A stretch of DNA of 64,000 bases from Ilyonectria destructans (taxonomy: Eukaryota; Ascomycota; Sordariomycetes; Hypocreales; Nectriaceae). The stretch lies in the NCBI GenBank assembly GCA_020740775.1, contig JAHEWK010000022.1, forward strand, positions 806,001 through 870,000, given 5' to 3'. Below are positions 35,236 through 47,045 of the stretch, in pieces. A model generated the notes under the pieces. That model was given only the letters and a program-made list of their open reading frames with translations. It was not told where the DNA came from and did no database searches. A program made the position numbers and the translations under genes. Position 1 is the stretch's first letter; each line of letters starts with the position of its first letter.

Positions 35236-35756
35236 CAAGGGAAATGACAAAAAAAGACGAGAGAGATGGGGATGAAATCCCCAACACTAAAGAATGATAG
35301 ATCAGGGACACAACGACCGTCTAGCCGATCCGACAGTTGATGAACAGAATCATCGCACAAATCTTGGCGCTGCGATCTACACTTTCTCAAAGTAATCTGT
35401 TCGGCCTGTCGTCGGGCTGTGGCTAGCGGGACTAGTGGGCCTGCCAATGACAACGGCAAACATCGTCCGCTACGCACTGTCGGACATGTGCTTGTCTTGA
35501 CGGATCGAGAGAAACACGCCGGCTACTTTCGCGGGGTCGCATGGCCTGCTCTCTCCGGCAGGGTCTATGTCGACTCGTCAGAGCTGACAAGGCGAGGACT
35601 TTGGGTCGTGCGCTGCCGGACCGCAATCTGCGATTCGCTGCGGACCCCGCTGACCACCACCCAGACCACTTGCTCGATAGCTGGGCGAAGAACGTGCTGC
35701 GACGACACAGGGTCCCATTTATCACCTACCCAGTCTTTTGTCTCCTGGCCTTCCAT

Positions 35757-35955
35757 GCCCTCTCCTCTCCTCTCCTCTCCTCTCCTCTCCTCTCCTCTCC
35801 TCTCCTCTCCTCTCCTCTCCTCTCCTCTCCTCTCCTCTCCTCTCCTCTCCTCTCCTCTCCTCTCCTCTCCTCTCCTCTCCTCTCCTCTCCTCTCCTCTCC
35901 TCTCCTCTCCTCTCCTCTCCTCTCCTCTCCTCTCCTCTCCTCTCCTCTCCTCTCC
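35757..35955. repeat. Pentanucleotide microsatellite (CTCTC)n
   Basis: About forty uninterrupted CTCTC units with almost no variation, which indicates recent expansion or strong homogenisation. Spurious SSPLL-type frames run through it. Confidence 0.95.
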
Positions 35956-35959
35956 TCCG

Positions 35960-38900
35960 ATCGTCTGATCACGGTGTCACCTTGGCCCGCATGGCAAGAG
36001 CTCGTTTGACAGAGTTGAACAGGCTTGTGGGACGAAAGAACTAGCAAACGAACTCGACATCGCTCGAGAGAACAGGGCTCATAGGGCCCAAGACACCAAG
36101 CATCGCCACATTACTCTGCCGATGTCTTCTCTGGACTACAAACACCAATGTGGAAACACACCGTCCTTGTCGACTAGGGCATTGCCTTAGCTATTATGGG
36201 ATGCAGCTCACACTTCTCTTTGCGGCCCTCTCACTTTGCGCCCCGTTTCTGCGTCTCTGCTATCTCTCGTGTCAGAAAGCCAGCCGAAGATGCGTGTGAA
36301 GGTGCAGAAGTCCGGTGCAGTCGGTCGAGGGGTGATGACACCGTTGGTGCAGAGCTTCCCTTGGGCGAAGACGACCCTGGATAGAGACGATTGTGGAGAA
36401 GAGACGGCATTTTCGGAATCAAGACATAATCGCGATGTGCCCCGAGTCTTTGTCGACCTCGATCCCGCAACAGGCTTCGCCAAATTAGGACGCCTTGACG
36501 CCTTCGATTGTGCGCTTGAGTATCTGCAAAGCATACCTCTTCAACCCGCGTGCAACTCTTTAGACAAATCTCCTTTGCAGAGATTGCAGAGAAACGCATA
36601 GCCGGCTGAGCGCGGCAGCAACATGAGAAACGACAGGGTCCGTCAGTTGAGGACCCGAGTCCTGGCCCCTCTGAGGTGGAGCGGGCGATAAGCTGCTTGG
36701 TCCAGTCTTTCCGTTCTTGCTAGTCGCTGGACGATGTCAGGACTCTTGGTCTCGACCGAGAAGGGTCGGTACAGTCAACATCGCTCACTTACACGCTGCA
36801 AAGGCAGAGTGGAACACGTACCATAACGGCAGAGACAGGCAAAGCGCTTGAGCAAGACGGCCAGCCTATGCTTGTGTTGAGATGGCTTTGGCCAGGAGTG
36901 AGAAGCTTCGTGTTTGTCTGCTTCGGACGCGGTGAGGGAGCGGGAGCCAAGTGCATGCCAGACAGGTGACAAAGCAACGACGGCTTCACTTGGCATCAGC
37001 TCACTCCGTTACAGCCCAGCTCTGCGCGTCTACAATGATCTACGTGATGATAAAACGACGGCAAAGCAACGATATCTAACTAAGAACGGTCAATACTGGC
37101 CTATGTCTTGGCGTCTTCGTTCGGCAGCGCTGGTGAGTAGAGAGGAGCATTGAGAAGCCTTTCTCCCTTCCCTTTCTGAAATGAAGAACGGCTGAAAAGT
37201 TCGAGACTGGCATCTCTCTCCGGTGAATGGCCGATCACTGATACACTAAACGATTTCACTCGTCCCGACCCAGCTATCCTCCGCACTTCCTCCAACCAGC
37301 CGACATGCCCGCTCTCTGCACGTCTCTTGCTGCATTGAGACCCCGATGCGGCTTGCCACCATTTGCAGCTGTGGAAATTCGTCAATGTGTTTCCATCTTT
37401 AACCTTACACCCTTGTTCCTTATGGCCGACACTACTAGCTGAGTCATCCCAAAGTTTTGCCTTGCTATATCTGTGTGCATCGTCCCGATCACCACTTATC
37501 TTCATACAGGCAAGATGTCCTACTTTTGCCCCGTGCTTGGAGGTTTGTGCTCAAGTCTGAGCTGCCGAGCTCTGTTCGGAGTGTTCGGTCCCTTTTCGCG
37601 CTGATCTCCTGCGGCTATTGTATTTTTTGCTGGCATTTCCGATGCCTGTTTCTTACTGGGTGCTTGCTACCGTCACTTCTGCTACTAGCCTTCCGTTTTC
37701 CTTTCTCTCTGTGGTGCCCTTGTTTCCTTTTCCCGATACCGATGGTCCCGTCGCATATCCCCTGATCGCGTACAATTCTCGCCCTCTCCGACAGTTTTTT
37801 CCCTTTTCAATTTTTCTCTCTCGTATCTCGCTGTCCGTGCGTCCGTTTCTGTCGTCTTTGCTATGGTTCTCTCTTTCTCCTTATGGGTGCTTTCACCGTT
37901 CACACATTCTTTGCGGGTTTCCCATTGGTTGCATTCCTGTTACCAATGCTCTTGGTGTTGACTCGTCGCTTCTTTTGTTCTTTTGCGCTGTTGTCTTCGC
38001 TGTGCAGTCTTCTGCTGCCAAGACCATCTTTGTCGACATCTCTAATGCGAAAGTCTCGCTGCTAACACGTTCGACCTGTCCTTGTAAGTGGTGCAACTGA
38101 CGCAACAGCTCATCCCATTTACCTCGCCGTCAAACCCGCTCTCAAGGGTAGGAAAGACATTGATTGACTAGTCAACGGCTGCCATTAAAACTGCCCCATC
38201 GTAGGCATAACTGGATGATACTTCCGTCTCCCGAGGTAAGACTGCGCGACATCTAGCGCGCCGAAATGTGGTTGGTGTAGGTTTGTGGCAACGGCTATCT
38301 AGCTGTACGGAAACGGTAAGCACATGAGAATACAGCACCTCGCTGAGTGGTATGTAAACTATTCTTCCAGTTTCGAACTCTCACTTCCAGGGATGCTTGT
38401 CAGCGAGAACGTTCGTTCCATCATCCTAACCGCGCCCTGTCGCGCTCGCTCGCTCCCCCCGCCTTTTGGATGCCGACTGAAGCCGGATCAGAGGACGATA
38501 GTACGGTAGCATGGCAGTGCAGTGCCGTGAAGCGGAGTTCTCGAGGTCAAGCTCCTGATGTCTACGACAAGGTAGGTCTCACCACGTAAAGGAAGGAGAC
38601 TTTGGGCAGTGTGCGATGCAGTCATCTGCAATCACCTGTGCACGCTGACAACGAACACCTAATGCGCACCGACTGCACTGGACTGTCAAGGCGGATTGTC
38701 TGCTTGAACCATCGATGTTAGCCACGTGCATCGCTGTGCATGAATAGGGAAAGTGCTCGCTGAGGTTGTTTGTGGTCGGTTCAAAACGGGGATTACTGTC
38801 CTGATCGACACGTCTCGTGATAGGGTTGCTCTGCCTGGCCTTATCGGCGGTATGCAACGAGACGTTGACGTGGGCGACATACACACCCTCAATTGTGTAG

Positions 38901-39790
38901 ATTGATAGAGCGTCCATGGCATCGAGCCGCTGCTGAAGAGTCTCCCACATGGACTCCGTTGCAATGCGGCAGACGGCTAGAAAAGAACATGAGGTGTACC
39001 AGGTTAGCCCCTTGGTATTGTCTCTACAGACATCAACGGCGGAATGCGAAAAATGGCAAAGAGTTGACCAAGCTCAGCGAAGAGGGTGTCTTAAAGAGTC
39101 AAAAAGAACTTCTCTCTTCTTCACATCGCCGTAGCGATACTATAGAGGGCTCGGCGTATCCGCAACCTCATACTAAACCGCACCAGACATTTTTTTTAAT
39201 GGTAAGTCATTCGCATGGCAGTTTCTTATGGAAGGCGACTGTTGGGCATAGCAAATATGTTCAGCGCTTGGGCTTCCTGCTTGTCCACTTCCAAGACAAG
39301 GAGCAGCTGACGAGAAAGTGTTTGGAACTCGTCTGTTGAGGTTGCTCTCAGCCCTGACGCCAATGATGCTGGCACAAGTGAAGTGCTGTCCAGTGCCAAC
39401 AAAGTAAACGTCAAGTGGACATCAGTCAATTGGCCGTCAGTCAATTGAACGTCAATCCAGTAAACGCCAATCCTCTCGTGTGGATCTTGTCTCGCCCTGT
39501 GTTTGCCCTATACAGTACAGCATATGCTTTCGTGCCAGTTGTTATCTCGTTCATTGTCGACTGCCTATAGGCTGCCAGCTGCAAGTTGGCAACTATGTAA
39601 TGACTTCCCTGTGGTTGGTTGGTTGATGGTTGTGTAATGGTTAATTGCGGACTTTTACACATGGTCGTTAGCATTGTCCAGCCGTTGCTTGCTGATGCTA
39701 AGCGGGCTTCTACCCATTTTCGCCAAACGGCTCGCCTCATGCTCCTCTCTCCAGTGGATAAGCTGATTTGTGTAACTATGTGGTTGAGAG
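35960..39790. other. No gene supported
   Basis: Nearly 4 kb without a convincing gene. A short frame near 36400-36480 has DVPRVFVDLDP, loosely like alpha-tubulin, but it cannot be extended. A C/T-rich tract lies at about 37540-38060. A minus-strand open frame at 38950-38579 is unassigned. Confidence 0.4.
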
Positions 39791-39794
39791 GGGG

Positions 39795-40031
39795 CTAAAT
39801 AACAATGTCTACGGGCTGCAGCCAATGCGTGGAATGAGGGGGAAACACTGCAACGATAATCCGGTGCTGGTCACACCACTCTATAAAATCCATATGAACA
39901 TGGCTAGAGTGTCCCTCAGTAACGAGAAGGCGATAATCGCGACTGTTTCGAGCTTTCGCCTTGGTAAAGCGATCGAAAACACTCATCAGCCACTCCTTTC
40001 CAAGCTCGCGATTCGTCCACTCCGTTTCTAA
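39795..40031 (-). pseudogene. pogo/Fot1-type transposase fragment
   Basis: The minus strand encodes a piece of a DDE_1 catalytic domain: TEWTNRELGKEWL, FDRFTKAKAR, LLVTEGHSSHVHMDFIEWC and FPPHSTHWLQPVD, then a stop. In functional relatives the motif reads DGHxSH, so Asp appears replaced by Glu (TEGHSSH). The N-terminal DNA-binding part and the downstream catalytic residue region are missing. Immediately upstream, at 40040-40125, is an A/T-only stretch. Confidence 0.8.
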
Positions 40032-41030
40032 GGTTGTAAAGAATATAGTTATAATAAATAATATTAATTAGATTTAAAGTTTAGTTTTATTTAAAAATTT
40101 AAAAATTTATAATATATATATAGCAAGCTTGTTTAGACACAGACGCCTGTCACACTCCCGGTGTCGAACACGGTTTGTTGAGACCGTATGACTAAGATGG
40201 TCCGATCTGCTTGTATCTGGGATGTGGATATGATGTAAGGAGGTGTGCTCCTCTCAGGCATATGTAACTTAGGTCTTTTAATATCACCGGCAACCTATTC
40301 GCTTCATCACGGTGACGGGCTCTTCCTGTCCGTGGTTGACAATTGACTTGGCGATCCGCATACATGTTATCGTTCTCTCGACTGTCAAATCGTAGCCGAC
40401 GTGTCTTTGAAGCATCTTTGAGACGTCGCGGCAGAACACAGGTTGCGCCATCTCACGCCTCGTCCGTAACAGTAGTGGCGATTATCTACAACGGACGATC
40501 GTGACACGACTTGTCCCACTGTTGTTGATCCACTAAAGTGCGACAAACTCTCAGTAGCTTCCCGAGAGCCCCTAAAAAGGTTCCCTACTTGTCAGTTTAG
40601 ACTTTTGACATGTCTCGAGGGTGTGTGTCGTTTGAAGTGCGACGTAAATAGAGTTCGAATAGGCGACATCAGCAAGGAACGAAGAGGTCGACTCTGTTGT
40701 TTTATTTTGCGATATGTGTGTCTGCACGGTACAGCATGAGGTTGCCGTTTTCAACTAACTTACATGATAATTTAGCTTTGAGACGTTTGAATCTGTGTCG
40801 CTTAACTTCGTGATTAAGGTTTTGGTCGCACCGCATGAATGTTCCGAGTGCGACATGTCGCGACCCAATGGGTCGATGGAGAGATCTAGTAGACGACGCG
40901 CGTCGATCTGTCTTCACTTACCGGTTCCGGCACTTCGTGTCCAATAATGCATCATTTACTCTTCACACAGGCACAGATTGTCTTCCGTTCCTCCCTAGCC
41001 CCCGATGCCCCCCCAGTTTCGCGCGAACGG
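40032..41030. other. AT-rich island, then dispersed-family remnants
   Basis: About 40040-40125 is almost purely A and T, unlike anything nearby. From 40126 to about 40720, inverted-family modules recur: GACGGGCTCTTCCTGTCCG, GACAACTTGTCCCACTG-like words and a CTACTTGTC module near 40585. No gene recognised. Confidence 0.55.
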
Positions 41031-41155
41031 ATGGTAACATATTGTAACCATGCTAAGCAAAACTTTGAGATAGCCTAAATTGAGCCCTGGTACTCTGCAT
41101 ATTTAACATCGCAACGCACACGAAGTACCAGCGCAGACTAAGGACAGCCAGGTCA
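41031..41155 (-). repeat. Second copy of the polymerase-relic leader
   Basis: It matches 15346-15475 in the same orientation (GATGGTAACATATTGTAACC, CTAAATTGAGCCCTGG, TACCAGCGCAG). Homology stops at the presumed start codon region, so only the upstream part is present. Confidence 0.7.
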
Positions 41156-43770
41156 ATCACATGACACGTAGATAGGCCGTTGGATGTATCGATTGAGAGA
41201 CTTGGAAGCGCTACCCCATTTCCAGCAACATACTCTGCAGCAATCAATACGGAAAGCCTGACAGAGTCACCCGGATTGCCACTCCTTCGGTACCACTGCT
41301 CAAAATCCCACTGTAACGTGCAACTTAAAGGGGTAATAGCGAGGTCATGAATAAGTAGCCCCCAGTCAGAATACTAACAGGAAAGGTACTATGACACAAA
41401 TATCCGGAAAATATCGCTCCAAATGTGCGAGCGACCGCTTTGAAAGTTGTGACTTATCACCGGGATCGAGCAGTCGCAACTCAGGGCAGGCACGGACATG
41501 GCGGCTATGCGTAACAACTTATCGGCCATACACAACGTGGCCGTTGTACGGACGGTTGCTCATGGTGTAGTACTCATATCGCGTAATGATGGCACATGTG
41601 TCTGGTATACTGTAGTCACTCTTGCGATTTAGAGTCCTAGAAGGTCCAAAACCTCTCCATCGTCCGCACCGAACCGCATTCAATCATGCAACTTGTAAAG
41701 CTAATTGGTATACCCGGGACCCAGACACGAACACCTGGTTCTGCATTCTGCCAAGGGGATCTGTCCAATGTGTTAACCGTAACGTGACTTCGCTGACACA
41801 TGTGTTTCGAAGCACTTGCCCCAGCCAGGCAACATTGAACAAACTTATTTATAGGAACCTTCCGCTCGTCTCCCATCTTTCTTACCAATTCCGATCATGA
41901 AGACGCCAAGCGTTGTCGAAAAAAGAGCGGCACGGTGTTACTGCTGGTGTCTTGAACTCCTCACTAGAGCGAAGAACAAAACCGAGAAAGCTATCAGGTA
42001 CCAGGAAAGAGGAAGACAGCCCGAGCAAGTCCGGGGACAATTCTCCCCGATTCCGGAGCAGAAGCATGGGCGTCGAGCCCCAACTAGCTGTGTCCTGACT
42101 GTGCGGAATGGATAGACGGAGATCACCTCACCTATTTGCCTACTCAATGACCAGGCTCCGCTACAAGAGTGAAACCGGAGAGGAGGGGAAAGGAGAAAGA
42201 AAGAGAAGAAATCCTATCGCTAAAGCGCAAGAATCGCTTAGTCGCTAAGAAACTCCGATGGCGGCTATTGATGAAGACTTCTAAACGAATATGAAAGGTT
42301 GTTCCTGGAAGATGGGTTGCAACACTCTGCAGCAGCAGGCTTGAAATAGCAGGTAGTTCGCACAGTTTGTCTTCATCAATATAATTCAATGGACGAGAAA
42401 GCATTTGCACCTTTCACTACCAAAGGAGCTGCATGTTTCTTGCACGCCCACAACCGATCCGCACGCCAGTCTTCCTAGCGGAATGGGGGGGCCTGTCAAG
42501 CCAGTGAAACGAACGGGTCGCTGCCAACTGGAGCGAACGATCTAGGATGTAGCGTGGTCGAGCGTTCATCCGCTCCAACCTCTGACCCTAAGACCCTAAT
42601 CCTGCATGAGCAAGCGGTAGTTCATTCATACAATGTCACGACACACACGTCACTCTTATCCAAAACGAGTGCCAGGAGTGCCCGGTCCATGCTTGCGTCC
42701 ATTCGAAATACAAGTACATACACCTACAGCAAACTACCACTTGCTCGAGGACTTCCGTGTCGTACAGAAACTAATGGGCCACCCGCTTCGAGCGCTTAGT
42801 ACAGAGCAGCTTAGGCTTGTAGAGAAGGAAGGGCGCCGGTCTCAGCTGCGTTGTAGACCAGACTCTGATTCGGTCGAAATGGCGGAGTTTAGGATTTCGA
42901 GATGCTGCGTGATGGGCTGGGAAAAGTAGCATTCCAAAGTAGCTGTCGGACAGGACGTGCATAGTCGCGACGCCGTGAATGAAGGCTGAATTGATACGGG
43001 CTGCATTGGTGGAATGGTCTGTTCTCGAGGACTTGCTGCGGCTGTCGTGTTTCGAAGCCGCTTGCGGAGACCAAGGCTCCCAATGGTTGTTGAGTATGGC
43101 GGGAAGGCGTCTGTAGCACGAGCACGAGCACGAGCGTACCGACAATACATCGTGACACCATCTGTCTACAGCTCCAGTGCCAAACATCATCTCTGTCTTC
43201 TCAAAGCGACATTGTGGACACCCAGTGCTCAACGACGTCTGTCCCGCGGTCAATGTCCTCAGCGTAAGCACTGGGCATGTCTCGACTTGGTGGGATTGTC
43301 CTGTCTTCCCTGCCAGGGGACCCCTGTAGCAGTTTCAAGCTGGCTGCGAGGAGCTTTTCCAGCAACCACACCCGTCGCTGCAGCGATGTGATTTCGTCTT
43401 CCTCCATCGTGTCCGCTGTCTTGCAAAGTGTTATGCTCAGAAGTACAGGCAGATAAGTCGAGTCTGTGGCGATTAAAAGGGCAGGTTGATTGCTACCTTG
43501 TGGCTGAATGGTGGCGGCCTATCTATGGGCGGGTGGATGCTGACTACCTAAGTTATGTATTACTCACTACGAAGCAGATTCTGCGGACGAATACAATGGA
43601 AGAACTGAAGAAGCGAAGCAATTTTCCAGCCGAAACAATTTGAGTGTCAATGTCGCGCTGATCGTAAGGTGACGAGAGCTGTCTTGGCCGGAAAAGGCAT
43701 ATGGCAGACTAACTTACACTGTGCTTTCTCCACAGGTCGCGAATGTTGATCATGTTTGCACACCTGTCAC
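41156..43770. other. No gene recognised
   Basis: Several open frames of 60-166 codons exist on both strands. None contains a family motif or consistent splice structure. A minus-strand frame at 43407-43201 begins MEEDEITSLQRRVWLLEKLL, which could form a short coiled coil, but nothing extends it. Confidence 0.4.
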
Positions 43771-43773
43771 CTG

Positions 43774-44140
43774 CTATGACTCGTCGGCTTCCTGACCGGC
43801 TCGCTCCTGGTCCTCAGGGACGATGAAGCCCGCGGGCACCGACGCGGACGGCGGCCCGTAGAAATTGGCTAGCCACACGTAGGTCATGCTCTCCAACGTT
43901 AGGCTGGTATCGAGGATCTTGTTGGCGGCGGAAAATGTTCCTGGTGCTGAGAGGAGGCTGGTAGCGTCTGTCAGCACGATCATGGCGTGCGCCGCCTGCC
44001 CGTGATGATGGAAGGGGACGCTGACAGGAACGACAACCTACCGATCATCGAAACCTGACGAGATGCTGCCCACGTTTCGTCGACCCTCAGCAGCCGTGTG
44101 AGAGGTGCATCCGAGTTGCGCGACAAGGTTCGACTACTAC
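43774..44140 (-). CDS. Possible 3' end of an unknown gene (two exons)
   Basis: A minus-strand exon 43995-43774 encodes AAHAMIVLTDATSLLSAPG, then SMTYVWLANFYGPPSAS, ending EEADES-like (GQEADES). It can be joined in frame through a 59-nt intron (44054-43996, CAG|GTTTCG to GGGCAG|GCG) to an upstream piece reading LTRLLRVDETWAASRQ. The third positions are GC-rich, like the nearby P450. No family is recognised and no start codon or further upstream exon was found, so it is partial or a relic. Confidence 0.25.
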
Positions 44141-44762
44141 ACTTTTAGCGCGACGCAACATCGTTGTGCAAGCTACAGATCTGCATACATGCATGGCGTG
44201 CCATCTTGTTAGATTGTGGCTGGGTAATGCATCAAGGAGGTTATTCAGGTATCAGAATACTGGGATATCTGCGTCTATGGCTGAAGATGATGATAAAACC
44301 CCGCTCTAGAGGAAAGTAGAGACGAGAGTCAACGAGAACAAGAACAACACGAACAACCAAACATATCATCAAGAATTGAGCTACATTTATCTGTCTATCC
44401 TTAATCTTTACTTTGAGGCACACCGCGTATCCAACACATCTCCACAGAAGTACGTGGGGCAGGAACCGAACAAACCTCGGACTCGAGTATGCCCTCGAGG
44501 TCCTATCTTTGTTGCGTCCTTGCTGTGTTGACCTGATGTACAACAAATTGGACTGGGCTGGGCCAAGCGCTTGCCTCGGTGCTGCTGGCTTGGCCACCGT
44601 TCTTTGATGTCGCACCTAGGTAGGCAGCTATATAGCTACTTATACGCCCCAGCCTTAAACATGCGGCACTGGCAATATGGATCGCTGTTTGCCTACCCAG
44701 GTACTTTGCCCATACCCTTCTTCTCCTTCTTTAGCTTGTTGGGCACCGCTTTTACTTTCGAG

Positions 44763-46559
44763 ATGAGGTCTGTCCAAACGCTGACGGAGCATGTCTCCTT
44801 TACGTCTGCCTCCACCTTGTTCACGATTGCTTACATGCTCTTGCTTCTCTTCGCCCGCTTCCACGAGCACATCCGAGTGAAGCGCTTGGGGAGTTATGCC
44901 CCCTGCATCAAGACTCGAGTTCCATTCGGTCTGTGTCTTTCTCCATGTTCCTGCGTCTGGCTGGGTCTATACATCCCAGCCCACCATCGTCCTACTGTTT
45001 AATCCCGCTGCTCCATGGTGAGATCTGTGGTGACTGACACCATCCTAGGGCTCGACTTTCTCGCTGCAAGTATCAAAGCCACCTTGACTCGGCAGAACTA
45101 CACGTACTGGCGCGATACTTTCTTCCAGAACGCCACTCTCTGGACCACAGAAGTCCGCGTTCTCAATGAGCGCGTCATCTTCACGGCGGATCCGGAGAAC
45201 ATCAGGGCGCTCCTGGCCACTCAGTTCGGCGATTTTGGGAAGGGAGACCAGTTCCGCGACGCCTGGGGTGACTTCCTCGGGGATAGTATATTCACCCAAG
45301 ACGGCCCTCGGTGGCACGACAGCCGACAGCTCATCCGGCACTACTTTGCCAGCAATCGGATCAGCGACCTGAGCCGCTTCGAATCGCACGTGGACACCCT
45401 TCTCCAGGTGATCGAGCATGGGGGGCCATTGGACAGCCTAGGGCCAAGTGCCCATGTCCACCGGGTCGGCGGTGAAGGCGTTGACATGCGTGATGCATTC
45501 TTCCGCTACACACTCGACGTGACCACGAGTGTGCTCTTGGGCAACGATGCCGAGTCGCTACGGTAGGCCGCTTTAGCCATTACCCACCCACTCCCGTCCA
45601 CTCATCACAACGAACGTCCAAGTCCAAGACTGACTTTTGTTTCATCTAGGCACCAAAGTCAGGAATTTGCCGACGCTTTCGACGAGACTCAGCGACTTCA
45701 GAACGCCCTCGTGCGAGCGACCAAGCTAAGGCCGTATATCCCGAAAGGATACTTCTGGTTCAATCTCCGAATCGTTGACGATTTCGTGAACCGCTACGTC
45801 GACCGAGCCCTGCAGGTGTGCCAGGCGGACCCGAGGCGCGTCGCCGACAAAGGAGATCAAGACGGCGAGCGGTTCAGCTTCCTTGACGCATTGGCCAGCC
45901 GTACCAAAGACCGCAAGGTGCTCCGGGACCAGATCGTCTCCGTGCTGCTAGCCGGCCGCGACACGACGGCATCCACACTCTCGTGGGCCATGTATGAGCT
46001 CAGCCGCCGACCAGAGGTGGTGCGAAGACTGAGGGCGGAGATTCTGGAGACGCTGCCTGCCGGCGGCCAGCCCACGTACGCGCAGCTGAAGAGCATGTCG
46101 TGCCTGGAAGCCATCATAAACGAGACTCTTCGCCTGTATCCTGCCGTTCCCTTCAACGTCCGGGTGGCGCTGAGGGACACGGCGCTGCCGCGAGGAGGCA
46201 GCGAGTACGGCGATGAGCCTCTGGGCGTGCCGGCTGGGACGCGGGTGGCCTACTCGACGCTGGTCATGCAGCGGCGTCGAGATCTGTGCCCGGACGCCGA
46301 TAAGTTCAGGCCTGAGCGGTGGGAGCACTGGCGCCCAAAGCCACACGAGTTCATCCCCTTCAACTCGGGGCCGAGACTGTGTATCGGTCAGCAGTTTGCC
46401 CAGGTGCAGATGGCATACGTGCTGTGTCGCATCTTTCAGCGTTACGAGACGGCCACCAGTGCCTCTGGGGCAGACGACACCGAGGATCCGGTGTTGAGGG
46501 CGGACATTGTCCTCTCGCCCGGCCAGGAGGTCAGAGTCCTATTCGGCAAAGGGGAATGA
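44763..46559 (+). CDS. Cytochrome P450, CYP52-like
   Basis: Three exons, 44763-44928, 45049-45562 and 45650-46559, join in frame (introns 120 and 87 nt) to give about 529 residues, the usual size. An N-terminal membrane anchor (TLFTIAYMLLLLFARF) is followed by a basic stretch and VPFGLDFL at the first splice. The rest carries the P450 signatures in order: WHDSRQLIRHYF (helix C), AGRDTTASTLSW (helix I oxygen-binding threonines), ETLRLYPAVP (ExxR), FRPERWEHW (PERF) and FNSGPRLCIGQQFA with the haem cysteine. Family resemblance is to the CYP52 group and its filamentous-fungal relatives, which hydroxylate alkanes and fatty acids at the ER membrane. It looks intact. No reductase or other pathway gene adjoins it, so the substrate is a guess. 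The start was chosen because it sits directly before the anchor. Confidence 0.9.
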
Positions 46560-47045
46560 TGCACGCTTCTCACATGCCGGTGTGAAGCATCGCTGTGCGG
46601 GATCATGATAGTGCTGACGCGCTGCGTTAGACAGCTTGGAGAGCGTTGGGCAGCGTTGGATTGTTCAGGAATAAAGTGTAACCTATCGCAAGACAGCTAG
46701 GTACGGTGGCTACGCGTGGATGAACGAGGGAAAGAGAGATACTAAGTAGTACAGTCTAGTATTGAGCACCGTTCCTTCCTTCAATGGCATCTCTTGCACG
46801 CATGCGTGCCGCCTTCACTCATCCCGGAACTAAAGGCGACCTCCGGCAGAAGGGTGCCTGTGACCTCTTGACTTCCTTTGTGCTGTGCGCATGTGTCATT
46901 TATGTGTACGTCGCTATTCTTACATCTTGAGAGGGATGAATATAGGTATTACCGGCTCTCCTACCGCGGGCGTGCTGTTTGACATCAGACCCGATAATGA
47001 ATTACATATAAGCCGATCGTTCCGGTCCACTATCCGCAGTACACC

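Noticed and set aside
34981..35311. Lys-rich and Phe-rich frames
   Set aside because: Artefacts of the AAAAAG microsatellite.
35419..36047. Long open frames across the CTCTC array
   Set aside because: They are open only because the pentamer repeat lacks stop codons. The flanking parts show no domain.
36350..36520. Possible alpha-tubulin fragment (DVPRVFVDLDP)
   Set aside because: Only about a dozen residues resemble tubulin. The following sequence does not continue the family, and no other tubulin motif is near.
38579..38950. 123-residue minus-strand ORF with several cysteines
   Set aside because: No family resemblance and no splice context. Left unassigned.
42771..43407. Zn2Cys6 or coiled-coil transcription factor on the minus strand
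   Set aside because: A short leucine-rich start (MEEDEITSLQRRVWLLEKLL) exists, but there is no Cys6 motif and the frames do not join.
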